Positions 1-8,004 of a stretch of DNA of 57,724 bases are shown in pieces. A program made the translations under genes and the position numbers. Source of the DNA: Rummeliibacillus sp. POC4. GTDB lineage: Bacteria; Bacillota; Bacilli; Bacillales_A; Planococcaceae. Position 1 is the stretch's first letter; every line of letters begins with the position of its first letter. The notes under the pieces were generated by a model that ran no database searches, was not told the origin of the DNA, and saw nothing but the letters and a program-made list of their open reading frames with translations. Where the stretch lies: the NCBI RefSeq assembly GCF_003576525.1, contig NZ_QWUA01000026.1, forward strand, positions 1-57,724, in the 5' to 3' direction.

Positions 1-93
1 TTTTGTCTTTGTTAAAAACAAAGCTTATTGATTAACATCTTGCTTGTTCAGTTTTCAAGGTTCATATCTCGTCGTCATCTTAACGACTTATAT
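1..93 (-). other. rRNA operon leader transcript (operon continues beyond the left edge)
   Basis: On the minus strand this stretch has the sequence CCTTGAAAACTGAACAAG (about 44-59), the conserved boxA/antitermination-type element found before 16S rRNA and in rRNA spacers of Bacillales. It lies directly downstream of two tandem promoters. A short inverted repeat (CTTTG...CAAAG, about 8-22) follows. No mature rRNA sequence is inside the window, so the rRNA genes themselves are inferred. Confidence 0.6.
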
Positions 94-122
94 ATCTTAA
101 CACGTCTTTTTCTAAAAGTCAA
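94..122 (-). promoter_or_regulatory. rRNA operon promoter P2
   Basis: Minus strand: -35 TTGACT (117-122), 17-base spacer, -10 TAAGAT (94-99). An A-rich tract immediately upstream (about 126-137) resembles an UP element. It is the downstream member of a tandem pair about 95 bases apart, the usual arrangement of rrn promoters in B. subtilis. Confidence 0.65.
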
Positions 123-188
123 GAACTTTTTTTTAAAAGTTTTAAGTCATATTTTGTCGTTTTATTTACTTACGAGTCAACGTTGTTA

Positions 189-217
189 ACTATACTCCCC
201 TATTAATCGATTGTCAA
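189..217 (-). promoter_or_regulatory. rRNA operon promoter P1
   Basis: Minus strand: perfect -35 TTGACA (212-217), 17-base spacer, -10 TATAGT (189-194). It lies 95 bases upstream of P2 and points the same way, off the left edge of the window. Confidence 0.6.
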
Positions 218-367
218 CTTAAAATCCAATTTTATTTTTAACTTAATCTAGATAAACTACAATAAACAATTTTAAATGCTCAATTATATATAGATAGCCT
301 CTCTATTCCACCCATACTATATATCAATTTATCAATTTATCAAGCTATGAAATCCAGTACATAAAGC

Positions 368-403
368 AAAAGGCAGTATTCCCTTGTCGGAATGCTGCCT
401 TTT
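368..403 (-). terminator. Terminator of pbuG
   Basis: Inverted repeat AAAGGCAG.ATTCC / GGAAT.CTGCCTTT with a U-run on the minus strand, just after the pbuG stop codon. It may also work toward the plus strand, since A/T runs flank both sides. Confidence 0.7.
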
Positions 404-424
404 CACTTTTATTTTCTATTATTA

Positions 425-1759
425 TTATCTTACCCAGATAAAGTAAGCTAAGAAGACGAAGAATAAAACATACATTAATGGATGTACTTCTTTTTTACGT
501 CCCGCAAGTAACATTGTAATTGGATAGAAGATAAAACCAACAGCAATACCTGAAGCAATACTGTAACCCATAGGCATCATAAACATTGTCATAAATGCTG
601 GAACTGCAATTTCGAATTTATCCCATTCAATTAATCGTAAAGACGATGCCATCATTACACCGACAATAACTAACGCTGGGGTTGTTACAGCCATGGTAAC
701 TACACTTAATAATGGCGAGAAGAATAATGCTAGTAAGAACATCACTCCTACTACAACTGCTGCGAAACCAGAACGTGCACCTGCACCAACACCAGCTGTA
801 GATTCTACATATGCAGTAGTTGTTGAAGTACCGAAGATAGAACCAACTGTTGTACCTAAAGCATCTGCTAGTAAAGCTTTACCTGCACGAGGTAATTTGT
901 TGTCTTTTACTAATCCTGCTTGGTTTGCAACTGCCATTAAAGTACCTGCTGTATCAAAAAAGTCTACAAATAGGAACGTTAAGACAACAACTAAGAATTT
1001 CACATTAAATAAAGAAGATGGATCATGAATAATCGGATCTAATGCAACCCCAAAAGTTGGAGATACACTTGGAATTGATGAAACAATTGCTTTTGGTACT
1101 TCTACTAAACCAAAAATCATACCAATTACAGCTGTAATAATCATACCGTAGAAAATACCAGCTTTTACTTTACGTGATAACAAGATAACTGTGATGAAAA
1201 TACCTGCAATTGCTAGTAATACATTTCCATCAGTGAAATCACCTAAAGTAACAAATGTACTTTCGCTAGCAACAACAATCCCAGAATTTTTTAAACCAAC
1301 AAATGTTATAAATAATCCAATACCTGCAGATACAGCATATTTTAGCTGAACAGGAATAGCATTAATAATCGTTTCTCGAATACCTGTCAATGAAAGAATG
1401 ATAAAGATTACACCTGAGAAGAATACACCTGTTAAACCTGTTTGCCATGGAATATGGTAAGTTAAAATAACTGTATAAGCGAAGAAAGCATTAAGTCCCA
1501 TACCCGGTGCTAAACCGATAGGATATTTTGCAATAAAGCCCATGATGAACGAACCAACTGCTGCAGCCAAAGCTGTTGCAACAAATACAGATCCGTAATC
1601 CATGCGCATTGCATCTGGTAAGTCTTTTACATCTGCTAATGTTAAGATTAGTGGATTTAGCGCTAAAATATACGCCATTGCTAAGAATGTTGTAACTCCC
1701 CCAATTATCTCTCGGCGATAATTTGTACCAAGTTCTTCAAATTGGAAATACTTTTTCAT
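425..1759 (-). CDS. pbuG: Hypoxanthine/guanine permease
   Basis: Membrane purine-base permease of the NCS2/AzgA-like (PbuG/PbuO) family that imports hypoxanthine and guanine by proton symport. The 444-residue protein starts MKKYFQFEELGTNYRREIIG, has the family sequence GLAPGMGLNAFF near the N-terminus and about 12-14 hydrophobic segments. Length agrees with B. subtilis PbuG (440). The reading frame is open 18 codons further up, but ATG at 1759 is preceded by GGAGG at ideal spacing and gives the family start. A guanine riboswitch and terminator precede it, so it should be switched off when guanine or hypoxanthine is plentiful. The next purine gene, guaA, has its own riboswitch. Confidence 0.93.
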   Translation of the reverse strand: MKKYFQFEELGTNYRREIIGGVTTFLAMAYILALNPLILTLADVKDLPDAMRMDYGSVFVATALAAAVGSFIMGFIAKYPIGLAPGMGLNAFFAYTVILTYHIPWQTGLTGVFFSGVIFIILSLTGIRETIINAIPVQLKYAVSAGIGLFITFVGLKNSGIVVASESTFVTLGDFTDGNVLLAIAGIFITVILLSRKVKAGIFYGMIITAVIGMIFGLVEVPKAIVSSIPSVSPTFGVALDPIIHDPSSLFNVKFLVVVLTFLFVDFFDTAGTLMAVANQAGLVKDNKLPRAGKALLADALGTTVGSIFGTSTTTAYVESTAGVGAGARSGFAAVVVGVMFLLALFFSPLLSVVTMAVTTPALVIVGVMMASSLRLIEWDKFEIAVPAFMTMFMMPMGYSIASGIAVGFIFYPITMLLAGRKKEVHPLMYVLFFVFLAYFIWVR

Positions 1760-1796
1760 GATTAATCCTCCGTATGCCGTCTTATACGTCATGAGA

Positions 1797-1832
1797 ATAA
1801 AAAAGACAATCAACTTAATAATGAGTTGACTG
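1797..1832 (-). terminator. Riboswitch-controlled terminator upstream of pbuG
   Basis: Minus-strand hairpin CAGTCAACT / AGTTGATTG (1824-1832 with 1807-1815) followed by GTCTTTTTTATT. The bases AATCGTAG just before it can instead pair with the 3' strand of aptamer helix P1 (GACTACGATT), which would be the antiterminator. Ligand binding should therefore favour termination. Confidence 0.75.
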
Positions 1833-1905
1833 CCTACGATTCTTCACATTCTATGAATCATGTAAAGATTTAAAAGAAGAAATTATTATTTTATCTTCTT
1901 TATTA

Positions 1906-1977
1906 AAATCGTAGTCAAGTCATTTACGGTAACTCGGTAGAAACTTTCGGGCCATATTCCCGACATTATACGACGAC
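1906..1977 (-). promoter_or_regulatory. Guanine (purine) riboswitch of pbuG
   Basis: The minus strand carries the purine-aptamer signature: CGTATAATGTCGGGAATATG, then GTTTCTACC, then TACCGTAAATGACTTGACTA. The specificity position (C in GACTACGA, equivalent to C74 of xpt) is C, the guanine/hypoxanthine type, not U as in adenine switches. Helix P1 is short (GTCGTA/TACGAT). Confidence 0.92.
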
Positions 1978-1997
1978 GTTATTTAATTTACTTTGAT

Positions 1998-2026
1998 AAT
2001 ATAACATGGTTCTATCACTAATTCAA
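1998..2026 (-). promoter_or_regulatory. Promoter of pbuG transcript
   Basis: Minus strand: -35 TTGAAT (2021-2026), 17-base spacer, -10 TATATT (1998-2003), about 20-25 bases upstream of the riboswitch aptamer. Confidence 0.5.
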
Positions 2027-2179
2027 TACTTTTTCCGAACATTTCCTATACATTATCGTAAATAGTTCGTGAATAAACATTGAAATTAAAATAAGTCGTC
2101 GATGATAAATGAAAACAATTTATCTTTGCTTGAAAATATGCGACATTATACTTACACTTACTAACTAATTTTTAATGAG

Positions 2180-2815
2180 GTGATTCTAATAAACAAAATA
2201 GTAGCTCCTTCTACCAACTATACTCAAATCATTCAAGCCGAAAATTTATTGATTGAAGAAATTGAAGAAAACACACATCTAATCGATTGTGAAATTGATT
2301 GCCGTTTTGGTAGAAAACAATTACAAGAAGTTCAATTTGAAAATTGCCGATTCTTATTAAATGATTATTCACAAATGGAATTTTTAGATATCATATTCAA
2401 GAAATGTGACCTTTCTAACTTCAACTTTTCCAAATCCATATTTTATAGATGTAAATTCCAAGCATGTAAATTAATCGGCTCGCAATTTATTGGCAGTACA
2501 TTGAAAGATATATATTGGCAAGACTGTTTTATGAATTATGCTGTATTCTCCGATAGTAAGTTAAAACAGGTTTGTTTTGAGGATAGTCAATTAAAAGAGG
2601 TATTTTTCCAAAGCGTTAGTTTTAATAAAGTTGATTTTCTCAAATGTAATTTACAACTCGCTGATTTTACAGAAAGTAAATTAAATGGTTTAGATTTTTC
2701 AAATTCAGATTTTATAGACATAAGACTTACACCCAACTTAGCAAAGGGGATGTCAATTCGGTTTGATCAAGCAGCTTCTATTGCTGCTACGCTTGGTGTA
2801 ATCATTAAAGATTAG
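2180..2815 (+). CDS. Qnr-like pentapeptide repeat protein
   Basis: Cytosolic right-handed beta-helix protein. Residues about 45-185 are tandem five-residue repeats of the A(D/N)LXX kind (for example CDLSN FNFSK SIFYR CKFQA CKLIG SQFIG). About 211 residues is the size of chromosomal Qnr proteins, and the C-terminus (QAASIAATLGVII) resembles the closing helix of the Qnr family. Qnr proteins bind DNA gyrase/topoisomerase IV and can lower fluoroquinolone susceptibility; that activity here is only inferred. The start is uncertain: GTG 2180 overlaps the only good Shine-Dalgarno (GAGGTG), and no ATG, GTG or TTG lies at normal spacing, whereas ATT 2183 and ATA 2189 do. A possible promoter with -10 TATACT (2147-2152) lies upstream. 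It is monocistronic and followed by a terminator. Confidence 0.8.
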   Translation: MILINKIVAPSTNYTQIIQAENLLIEEIEENTHLIDCEIDCRFGRKQLQEVQFENCRFLLNDYSQMEFLDIIFKKCDLSNFNFSKSIFYRCKFQACKLIGSQFIGSTLKDIYWQDCFMNYAVFSDSKLKQVCFEDSQLKEVFFQSVSFNKVDFLKCNLQLADFTESKLNGLDFSNSDFIDIRLTPNLAKGMSIRFDQAASIAATLGVIIKD

Positions 2816-2823
2816 TGAATAAT

Positions 2824-2858
2824 AGCCCACTTACCTTAATAAGATAAGTGAGCTTTTT
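2824..2858 (+). terminator. Terminator of the pentapeptide gene
   Basis: Hairpin GCCCACTTA / TAAGTGAGC followed by six T on the plus strand, ten bases after the stop codon. Confidence 0.75.
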
Positions 2859-2945
2859 TGTGTGAAAAATCTCATATCATAATCATAAATTCAATTAGAT
2901 TGTATATACCTAAAGAACTTCTTATCGTAACATCTGCTTATCCAA

Positions 2946-3170
2946 TTAGGATTTCTTTTTCTTTCTGTTTGATTGTTGAGTTTTATCGTGGTTTGTTTTG
3001 TTGTTTTTGTTTTTAGCTTTTGAATCCCATTCAGCAGCAAACTCTTCATGTAAATTGTCTTTAGGATTATTGTTATTGCTATTGGTATCATCTTTATCTG
3101 TACTTTTATAAAGATCGAAAGGATTATGAGTTCTTACGTTCATGGTCCTCTTGTTGTTTTTATTGCCCAT
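2946..3170 (-). CDS. Small hydrophilic Asn/Lys-rich protein of unknown function
   Basis: A 74-residue, highly charged, asparagine- and lysine-rich protein (MGNKNNKRTMNVRTHNPFDL at the start; a KNKNNKTN-rich end) with no cysteine, no membrane segment and no signal peptide. The ATG has an excellent AGGAGGTGAT ribosome binding site eight bases upstream, which argues strongly for a real gene. I do not recognise the family. Its composition and the segment EEFAAEWDSKAK recall small spore-associated proteins of Bacillales, but this is only a suggestion. It is transcribed alone on the minus strand. Confidence 0.55.
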   Translation of the reverse strand: MGNKNNKRTMNVRTHNPFDLYKSTDKDDTNSNNNNPKDNLHEEFAAEWDSKAKNKNNKTNHDKTQQSNRKKKKS

Positions 3171-3248
3171 GGCGTATCACCTCCTAACAATAATTTGTTC
3201 TTTTTGGAGGTTTTTATGCTCTATCCGTTTTATATTATTTTTTGTCGG

Positions 3249-3671
3249 TTAGTCTTGAGTTAAATGCCATAAGCGATTCAACGGTAATTCATCTTCTGTA
3301 ATATTTTTCTTTTCAACTAGAACACTATTTAAAGTAAGTTCTATTGATTCCACATAAAACGATATGACGACATTACAATGTGCTAAAGCAAGATGATTTG
3401 TTACGCTTTTTGAAAATTGATCTAAATCATAAATGTGATTTTCCTTTACTGGGGTATTGGAATAAACTTTTGCAGTTACTAAGTTTTTCCTTAAGACATC
3501 CTCCCAAAAATCATTATCTTCATAATCACCTAAATCAAAATCGTCTTGTCTTGAAGGACGATTTTCGTCAAAAATAAACATTCTGTATGTAATTCTATCA
3601 ATCTCAATATCCCATATGTCTATGTCTTTAAACCGGAACACTCGGTTGAAATTATCAATTATATTAATCAC
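3249..3671 (-). CDS. Hypothetical protein, 140 residues
   Basis: Not recognised. The protein is acidic (DDFDLGDYEDNDFWEDV), soluble, and appears to mix beta and alpha segments; it has one cysteine and no signal peptide. Upstream there is a clear GAGGGTGATT Shine-Dalgarno, but the in-frame GTG (3671) overlaps it, and the next in-frame codons at useful spacing are ATT, ATA and ATT. The start is therefore uncertain and may be non-canonical. It stands between guaA and the small Asn/Lys-rich gene, on the same strand, without a convincing terminator after its stop. Confidence 0.5.
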   Translation of the reverse strand: MINIIDNFNRVFRFKDIDIWDIEIDRITYRMFIFDENRPSRQDDFDLGDYEDNDFWEDVLRKNLVTAKVYSNTPVKENHIYDLDQFSKSVTNHLALAHCNVVISFYVESIELTLNSVLVEKKNITEDELPLNRLWHLTQD

Positions 3672-3802
3672 CCTCTATTTAATACATAACGAATTCCATA
3701 AATAACTAACAATTTAAATATATGTAATGAAAAGCATTAAATCAAATTATCTGAAGCTTATGTCTCCGGAGGTCATCTATTAGTTCAATAATTTTTTAAC
3801 AT

Positions 3803-3842
3803 AAAAAAACTCCCTTATTTTCAAAAGTAGAAAATAAGGGAG
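3803..3842 (-). terminator. Terminator of guaA
   Basis: Perfect stem CTCCCTTATTTTC / GAAAATAAGGGAG with a U-run on the minus strand, about 95 bases after the guaA stop codon. Confidence 0.8.
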
Positions 3843-3937
3843 AACATATTTATAATTTCAATTGTTACGAGTGTGAGCAATTCCCTCAATCTACACTTGT
3901 ATTTCTCGGGGTGCTTCGCATCCTCGTCGCAATGTGT

Positions 3938-5491
3938 CTATTCCCACTCGATAGTAGCTGGTGGCTTAGAAGTCACGTCATACAGTACGCGGTTAATGTG
4001 GTTTACTTCGTTGACGATACGTACTGAGATTTTTTCTAGTACGTCCCAAGGGATACGTGCCCAGTCTGAAGTCATGCCGTCGATAGACGTTACTGCACGG
4101 ATACCGATTGCGTAATCGTAAGTACGTTGATCGCCCATTACACCTACTGATTTGATATCAGGAAGTACAGTGAAGTATTGCCAAATGTCACGATCTAGAC
4201 CAGCTTTAGCAATTTCTTCGCGTAAGATTGCATCAGATTCGCGAACGATTTCTAGTTTTTCTTCTGTTACTTCGCCTAGAACGCGGATTGCAAGACCTGG
4301 TCCTGGGAATGGTTGGCGCCATACGATTTCGTCAGGAATACCTAGTTCAGTACCTAATGCACGTACTTCGTCTTTGAATAATGTTTTAAGTGGTTCGATT
4401 AGTTCGAACTGCATATCTTCAGGAAGTCCACCTACGTTATGGTGAGATTTGATTGTTTGTGCAGTTGTTGTACCACTTTCGATAATATCAGTATATAGAG
4501 TACCTTGAGCAAGGAAGTCCATACCTTTAAGTTTTGAAGCTTCGTCATCGAAAACATAGATAAATTCGTTACCGATAATTTTACGTTTTTTCTCAGGATC
4601 ACTTACGCCTGCAAGCTTGTCCATAAAACGTTTACGAGCATCAATTTTAATCATGTTAATACCGAATTTACCTTCGAATGTTTGCATAACGCTTTCTGCT
4701 TCGCCTTTACGCAATAAGTTGTGGTCAACGAACATACATGTTAGTTGGTCACCGATTGCTTTATGGATTAACACTGCAACAACTGAAGAGTCAACGCCAC
4801 CTGAAAGTGCGCAAAGAACTTTTTTGTCTCCAACTTGTTCGCGAATTTTTTCAATTTGCATGTCGATGAAGCTATCCATTGACCAATCACCTTTAGCACC
4901 ACAAACATCAAATACAAATTGACGTAAAATATCATTACCATATACAGAGTGACGTACTTCTGGATGGAATTGTACAGCATAGAATTTACGTTCAGCATTT
5001 GCCATTGCTGCAATTGGGCATGATGCACTTGTAGCGATAGTAGTGAAACCTTCTGGTGTTTTAGTAACTAAATCACCATGACTCATCCAAACAACTTGTT
5101 CTTTTGGAAGTTCACCAAATAACGCATTATCTTCTAATACTTTAATTTCTGCTTTACCGTATTCACGATGGTCAGCTGATTCCACTTTACCACCTAAAGA
5201 ATGCGTCATTAATTGCATACCGTAGCAAATACCTAGAATTGGTAAGCCCATGTCGAAGATTTTTTCATCAATATGGAATGCATTTTCATCGTATACTGAG
5301 TTGGGACCACCAGAGAAAATGACACCAGTAGCATTCATCGCCTTTAGTTCTTCAGCTGTGATTGTGTGAGGATGTAATTCACTATAAACACCGAACTCAC
5401 GAATTCGACGAGTAATAAGTTGGTTGTATTGACTCCCAAAATCAAGAACGATAATTTTTTCTTGATCTTTTAAAATTGTACTAACTGACAA
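3938..5491 (-). CDS. guaA: GMP synthase (glutamine-hydrolysing)
   Basis: Converts XMP to GMP with ATP and glutamine in the last step of guanine nucleotide synthesis. Domain order is an N-terminal class I glutamine amidotransferase (nucleophile in [10 protein letters not shown] near residue 89; FHPEV His/Glu pair), an ATP-pyrophosphatase domain with SGGVDSS, and the C-terminal dimerisation domain ending PPATIEWE. About 517 residues, close to B. subtilis GuaA (513). The frame has an upstream GTG (5500), but that codon overlaps the GAGGTGG Shine-Dalgarno; TTG at 5491 is correctly spaced and is chosen. A guanine riboswitch plus terminator lies upstream, so guanine should repress it. Gene order after moxR-yeaD-yebA matches B. 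subtilis. Confidence 0.95.
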   Translation of the reverse strand: MSVSTILKDQEKIIVLDFGSQYNQLITRRIREFGVYSELHPHTITAEELKAMNATGVIFSGGPNSVYDENAFHIDEKIFDMGLPILGICYGMQLMTHSLGGKVESADHREYGKAEIKVLEDNALFGELPKEQVVWMSHGDLVTKTPEGFTTIATSASCPIAAMANAERKFYAVQFHPEVRHSVYGNDILRQFVFDVCGAKGDWSMDSFIDMQIEKIREQVGDKKVLCALSGGVDSSVVAVLIHKAIGDQLTCMFVDHNLLRKGEAESVMQTFEGKFGINMIKIDARKRFMDKLAGVSDPEKKRKIIGNEFIYVFDDEASKLKGMDFLAQGTLYTDIIESGTTTAQTIKSHHNVGGLPEDMQFELIEPLKTLFKDEVRALGTELGIPDEIVWRQPFPGPGLAIRVLGEVTEEKLEIVRESDAILREEIAKAGLDRDIWQYFTVLPDIKSVGVMGDQRTYDYAIGIRAVTSIDGMTSDWARIPWDVLEKISVRIVNEVNHINRVLYDVTSKPPATIEWE

Positions 5492-5550
5492 CAGTTCCAC
5501 CTCTTCTATATTTTATAAATGAAACTTCTCTTATATAAGTTACTAATATG

Positions 5551-5590
5551 AAAAGAACGCGTTGAAAGTAACATTCTTCCTACGCGTTCA
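5551..5590 (-). terminator. Riboswitch-controlled terminator upstream of guaA
   Basis: Minus strand: stem GAACGCGT / ACGCGTTC, about 19-base loop, then TTTTCATATT. It lies between the guanine aptamer and the guaA start, the normal position of an intrinsic terminator controlled by the aptamer. Confidence 0.75.
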
Positions 5591-5637
5591 GTCTCTACAA
5601 AAGGCAAATAAACTATGTCTAAACATAGCTATATTCA

Positions 5638-5709
5638 CCTTCATAGTCAAACCATTTACGGTAGCTTGGTAGAAACATTCGAACCATATTTTCGAACATA
5701 TACGAGGGC
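5638..5709 (-). promoter_or_regulatory. Guanine (purine) riboswitch of guaA
   Basis: Minus strand shows CTCGTATATGTTCGAAAATA, GTTTCTACC, then CTACCGTAAATGGTTTGACT followed by ATGA. P2 (GTTCGAA/TTCGAAT type) and P3 loops match the purine aptamer. The specificity base in GACTATGA is C, so guanine or hypoxanthine is the expected ligand. Confidence 0.9.
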
Positions 5710-5735
5710 AGTTCAATTATTTATAATTTTTCTTA

Positions 5736-5764
5736 ATCTTACAGTTTATAAGAGCCAAAATCAA
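5736..5764 (-). promoter_or_regulatory. Promoter of the guaA transcript
   Basis: Minus strand: -35 TTGATT (5759-5764), 17-base spacer, -10 TAAGAT (5736-5741). The -35 overlaps the last codons of yebA, and the predicted start of transcription is about 20 bases upstream of the aptamer. Confidence 0.5.
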
Positions 5765-8004
5765 CCTGTTATACGATTGATTAAATATTCCCAACATTCT
5801 ATAATTTTATCCTTATCCATTGTTGAGGCCCCATTACTATAAAGATATTCTTCATAAATGTTCGTCAAATTGCTCATATGGTCAGTACCAAGTTTTTTAT
5901 CAACAAGTTTGGCAAATTCACTAAGAGTTTGTCCTTCTTCTTTTGATAATCCATTTAAAGAAAGCTGATGAAGTAAATCATTATACAGACGATCTATGGT
6001 TATATTATTTTTTCCTTTAAATCGATATTTCAACAATAGCCACTTTGGCATCCATTTTTTTCGTGTTAAATAGCCGAGAGCTGCTAGTATTAAAACGATT
6101 ACTGCAAAAATGGTAATAACTTTGTTCCACTTTTTGCTTGTCGTTTTTGTTTCATTTTGACTTTGCTTGTCTTCTAGTTGCTGCTGTTTTTTCTTTTCTT
6201 CTTTTTTCGCTTGTTCTTTCTCTTGCTTTGCCTTTTTCTTTTGCTCAGCTTTTTTTTGCTTTTCTTCTTTTGCTTTTTCATTTTCCTTTTGCTTTGGATT
6301 GATGGTTCCTTCATTTTCTTCATCTTTCACATCGTTTAGAACATTATCAAATCCATCGAAACCAATTGTTGGCTCGAAAGACATCCAACCCACTCCAGGT
6401 ATATATGCCTCTACCCAAGAATGTGCATTGTTGTTTGTGACAACAAAACGGTGAGTACCGTTATCAGAAGACACTTCATCTCCTTCTGAAAATCCCTTTA
6501 CCCAACGTGCTGGAATGCCCAATGTACGAAGCATCACAACCATTGAAGTAGAGAAATTGTCACAATATCCAGATTTCGTATCAAAGAGGAATTGATCTAC
6601 ATAATCTTGGCCCTCTTTCGGTACTGCTACATCTGTTCGTGAATATTGATAACCGTTATATTGAAAATAAGAAACAATGGCATTTGCCTTATCATAAACG
6701 TTCTTTTCACCTTTTGTTATTTCTTTCGCCAAATTATTTACACGTTCAGGTAAAGTAACTGGAAGTTGCAGATACTGATCGTATTCTTTTGGAAGTTTTC
6801 TTAAATCCGACATTTTCGTTTTTTCTAACGCTTTCAAACTATATTCAGGTGTGGAATAGGACATTGAATACTTTGGTAAAAGTACCTTTTGCTCATTAAT
6901 AGAAGGTCGTATTTTTTCACCATCAATCTCAATATAAAATGACTTTTCGTCATTTGGTTGATCAATCGATTTTAACCCATATGGTTGCATGATAAACTTA
7001 TAGTCTTTCTTTAAAGTGATTGTCGCAACATCTGTGTTTTTTTCCTTACCAGGTTTTAATGACATTGGGATATCTTCACCGTATTCAAAGGTATGTACAT
7101 AGACATCTCCTGGTTTTCGTACCCACCCTTTTCCGGTATAAATATTTTTCGTTTCGATACGCCAATATTGATTTACTTTTGCTGCTACTTCAAAAACAGG
7201 ACGACTATCTTCTTCAAAAGGACCACCTAGTTTACTATCATCCTCAACATATCCTATTTTCCCGATACCAGCATTTTGACCATTCTTCCAATCCATTAGT
7301 TTTGCGATAGAATCTGGTGTATTCACTATAGCTTGTTTTTTAGGCATTAAGAAAGCAAATACAGAGCTACCAATAATCATAAGAACAAGTGGTATCAATA
7401 ACATGGTATAGTGTTTTGCCTGTAATTTAACCTGACTACCATTAAATAGACGGTTTACAAACAATACGCCCATTAGTAATGTTCCTAATACCATGACGCG
7501 GATTATGGCAGAGTCGGCATTATACTTAGTCAGTGAATCTATTAAGCATAAGAAAATGATTGTTGTTAAAAAGAAATATACAACAGTATGCTTGACTGTT
7601 AACCAATGATGGATTAGATAGATTGTCATCCATAATAAAACAAAAAATAAAATACTACGAAATGAATCCGTTACATCATTCCAATCACCTGCTATTAACG
7701 CTTTCACGCTTATCCCAAAATCACCAGCAATTTTCATCATACTGTCTACAGAGAAAAATTTTGTCCCCAAGTATACATACATAAGGAACCAAATGATATA
7801 TAAAAACTTAATCGCAAAAGATAGTACACCATTTAAGTTAACGATGTTACTTCCTAAGCAAAGCACTATAAAAACAAGAAATAATCCAAGATGTCCAGTG
7901 CTCGTCAACTGTACAATAGGCATGAGCCATTCTACCAACATCCAAAATATAATAAGATAAAGGCCCATCAAGCTCGTCCATTTCACTATTGATGAATTGC
8001 TCAT
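5761..8004 (-). CDS. yebA: Membrane transglutaminase-like protein (YebA/TgpA type)
   Basis: A 747-residue membrane protein. Residues 10-220 hold several transmembrane helices (DUF3488/TgpA N-terminus), followed by an extracellular part with a transglutaminase-core domain: Cys481 in SGYCDNFSTS, His528 in NNAHSWVEA and the SFEPT strand (Glu544). A very long Lys/Glu/Gln-rich linker (about 570-625), probably a single alpha helix, leads to another membrane helix (629-646) and a cytosolic DUF4129-like tail. The function of the family is poorly known. ATG 8004 has a GGAGGTG site; the start overlaps the yeaD stop by four bases, so it is the last gene of moxR-yeaD-yebA, as in B. subtilis. No terminator separates it from the guaA riboswitch. 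Confidence 0.85.
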   Translation of the reverse strand: MSNSSIVKWTSLMGLYLIIFWMLVEWLMPIVQLTSTGHLGLFLVFIVLCLGSNIVNLNGVLSFAIKFLYIIWFLMYVYLGTKFFSVDSMMKIAGDFGISVKALIAGDWNDVTDSFRSILFFVLLWMTIYLIHHWLTVKHTVVYFFLTTIIFLCLIDSLTKYNADSAIIRVMVLGTLLMGVLFVNRLFNGSQVKLQAKHYTMLLIPLVLMIIGSSVFAFLMPKKQAIVNTPDSIAKLMDWKNGQNAGIGKIGYVEDDSKLGGPFEEDSRPVFEVAAKVNQYWRIETKNIYTGKGWVRKPGDVYVHTFEYGEDIPMSLKPGKEKNTDVATITLKKDYKFIMQPYGLKSIDQPNDEKSFYIEIDGEKIRPSINEQKVLLPKYSMSYSTPEYSLKALEKTKMSDLRKLPKEYDQYLQLPVTLPERVNNLAKEITKGEKNVYDKANAIVSYFQYNGYQYSRTDVAVPKEGQDYVDQFLFDTKSGYCDNFSTSMVVMLRTLGIPARWVKGFSEGDEVSSDNGTHRFVVTNNNAHSWVEAYIPGVGWMSFEPTIGFDGFDNVLNDVKDEENEGTINPKQKENEKAKEEKQKKAEQKKKAKQEKEQAKKEEKKKQQQLEDKQSQNETKTTSKKWNKVITIFAVIVLILAALGYLTRKKWMPKWLLLKYRFKGKNNITIDRLYNDLLHQLSLNGLSKEEGQTLSEFAKLVDKKLGTDHMSNLTNIYEEYLYSNGASTMDKDKIIECWEYLINRITG

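Noticed and set aside
693-1028. Plus-strand ORF inside pbuG
   Set aside because: Antisense shadow of a strongly recognised permease gene.
3215-3259. Plus-strand 14-codon ORF after TTTGGAGG and ATG
   Set aside because: Good site but too short and overlapping the 3' end of the unknown minus-strand gene; kept as chance.
5615-5842. Plus-strand ORF of 75 codons
   Set aside because: It runs over the guaA riboswitch and the yebA 3' end and has no ribosome binding site.
6167-6454. Plus-strand ORF rich in Phe, Ser and Cys
   Set aside because: It is the reverse of the Lys/Glu-rich linker of yebA; pure shadow.
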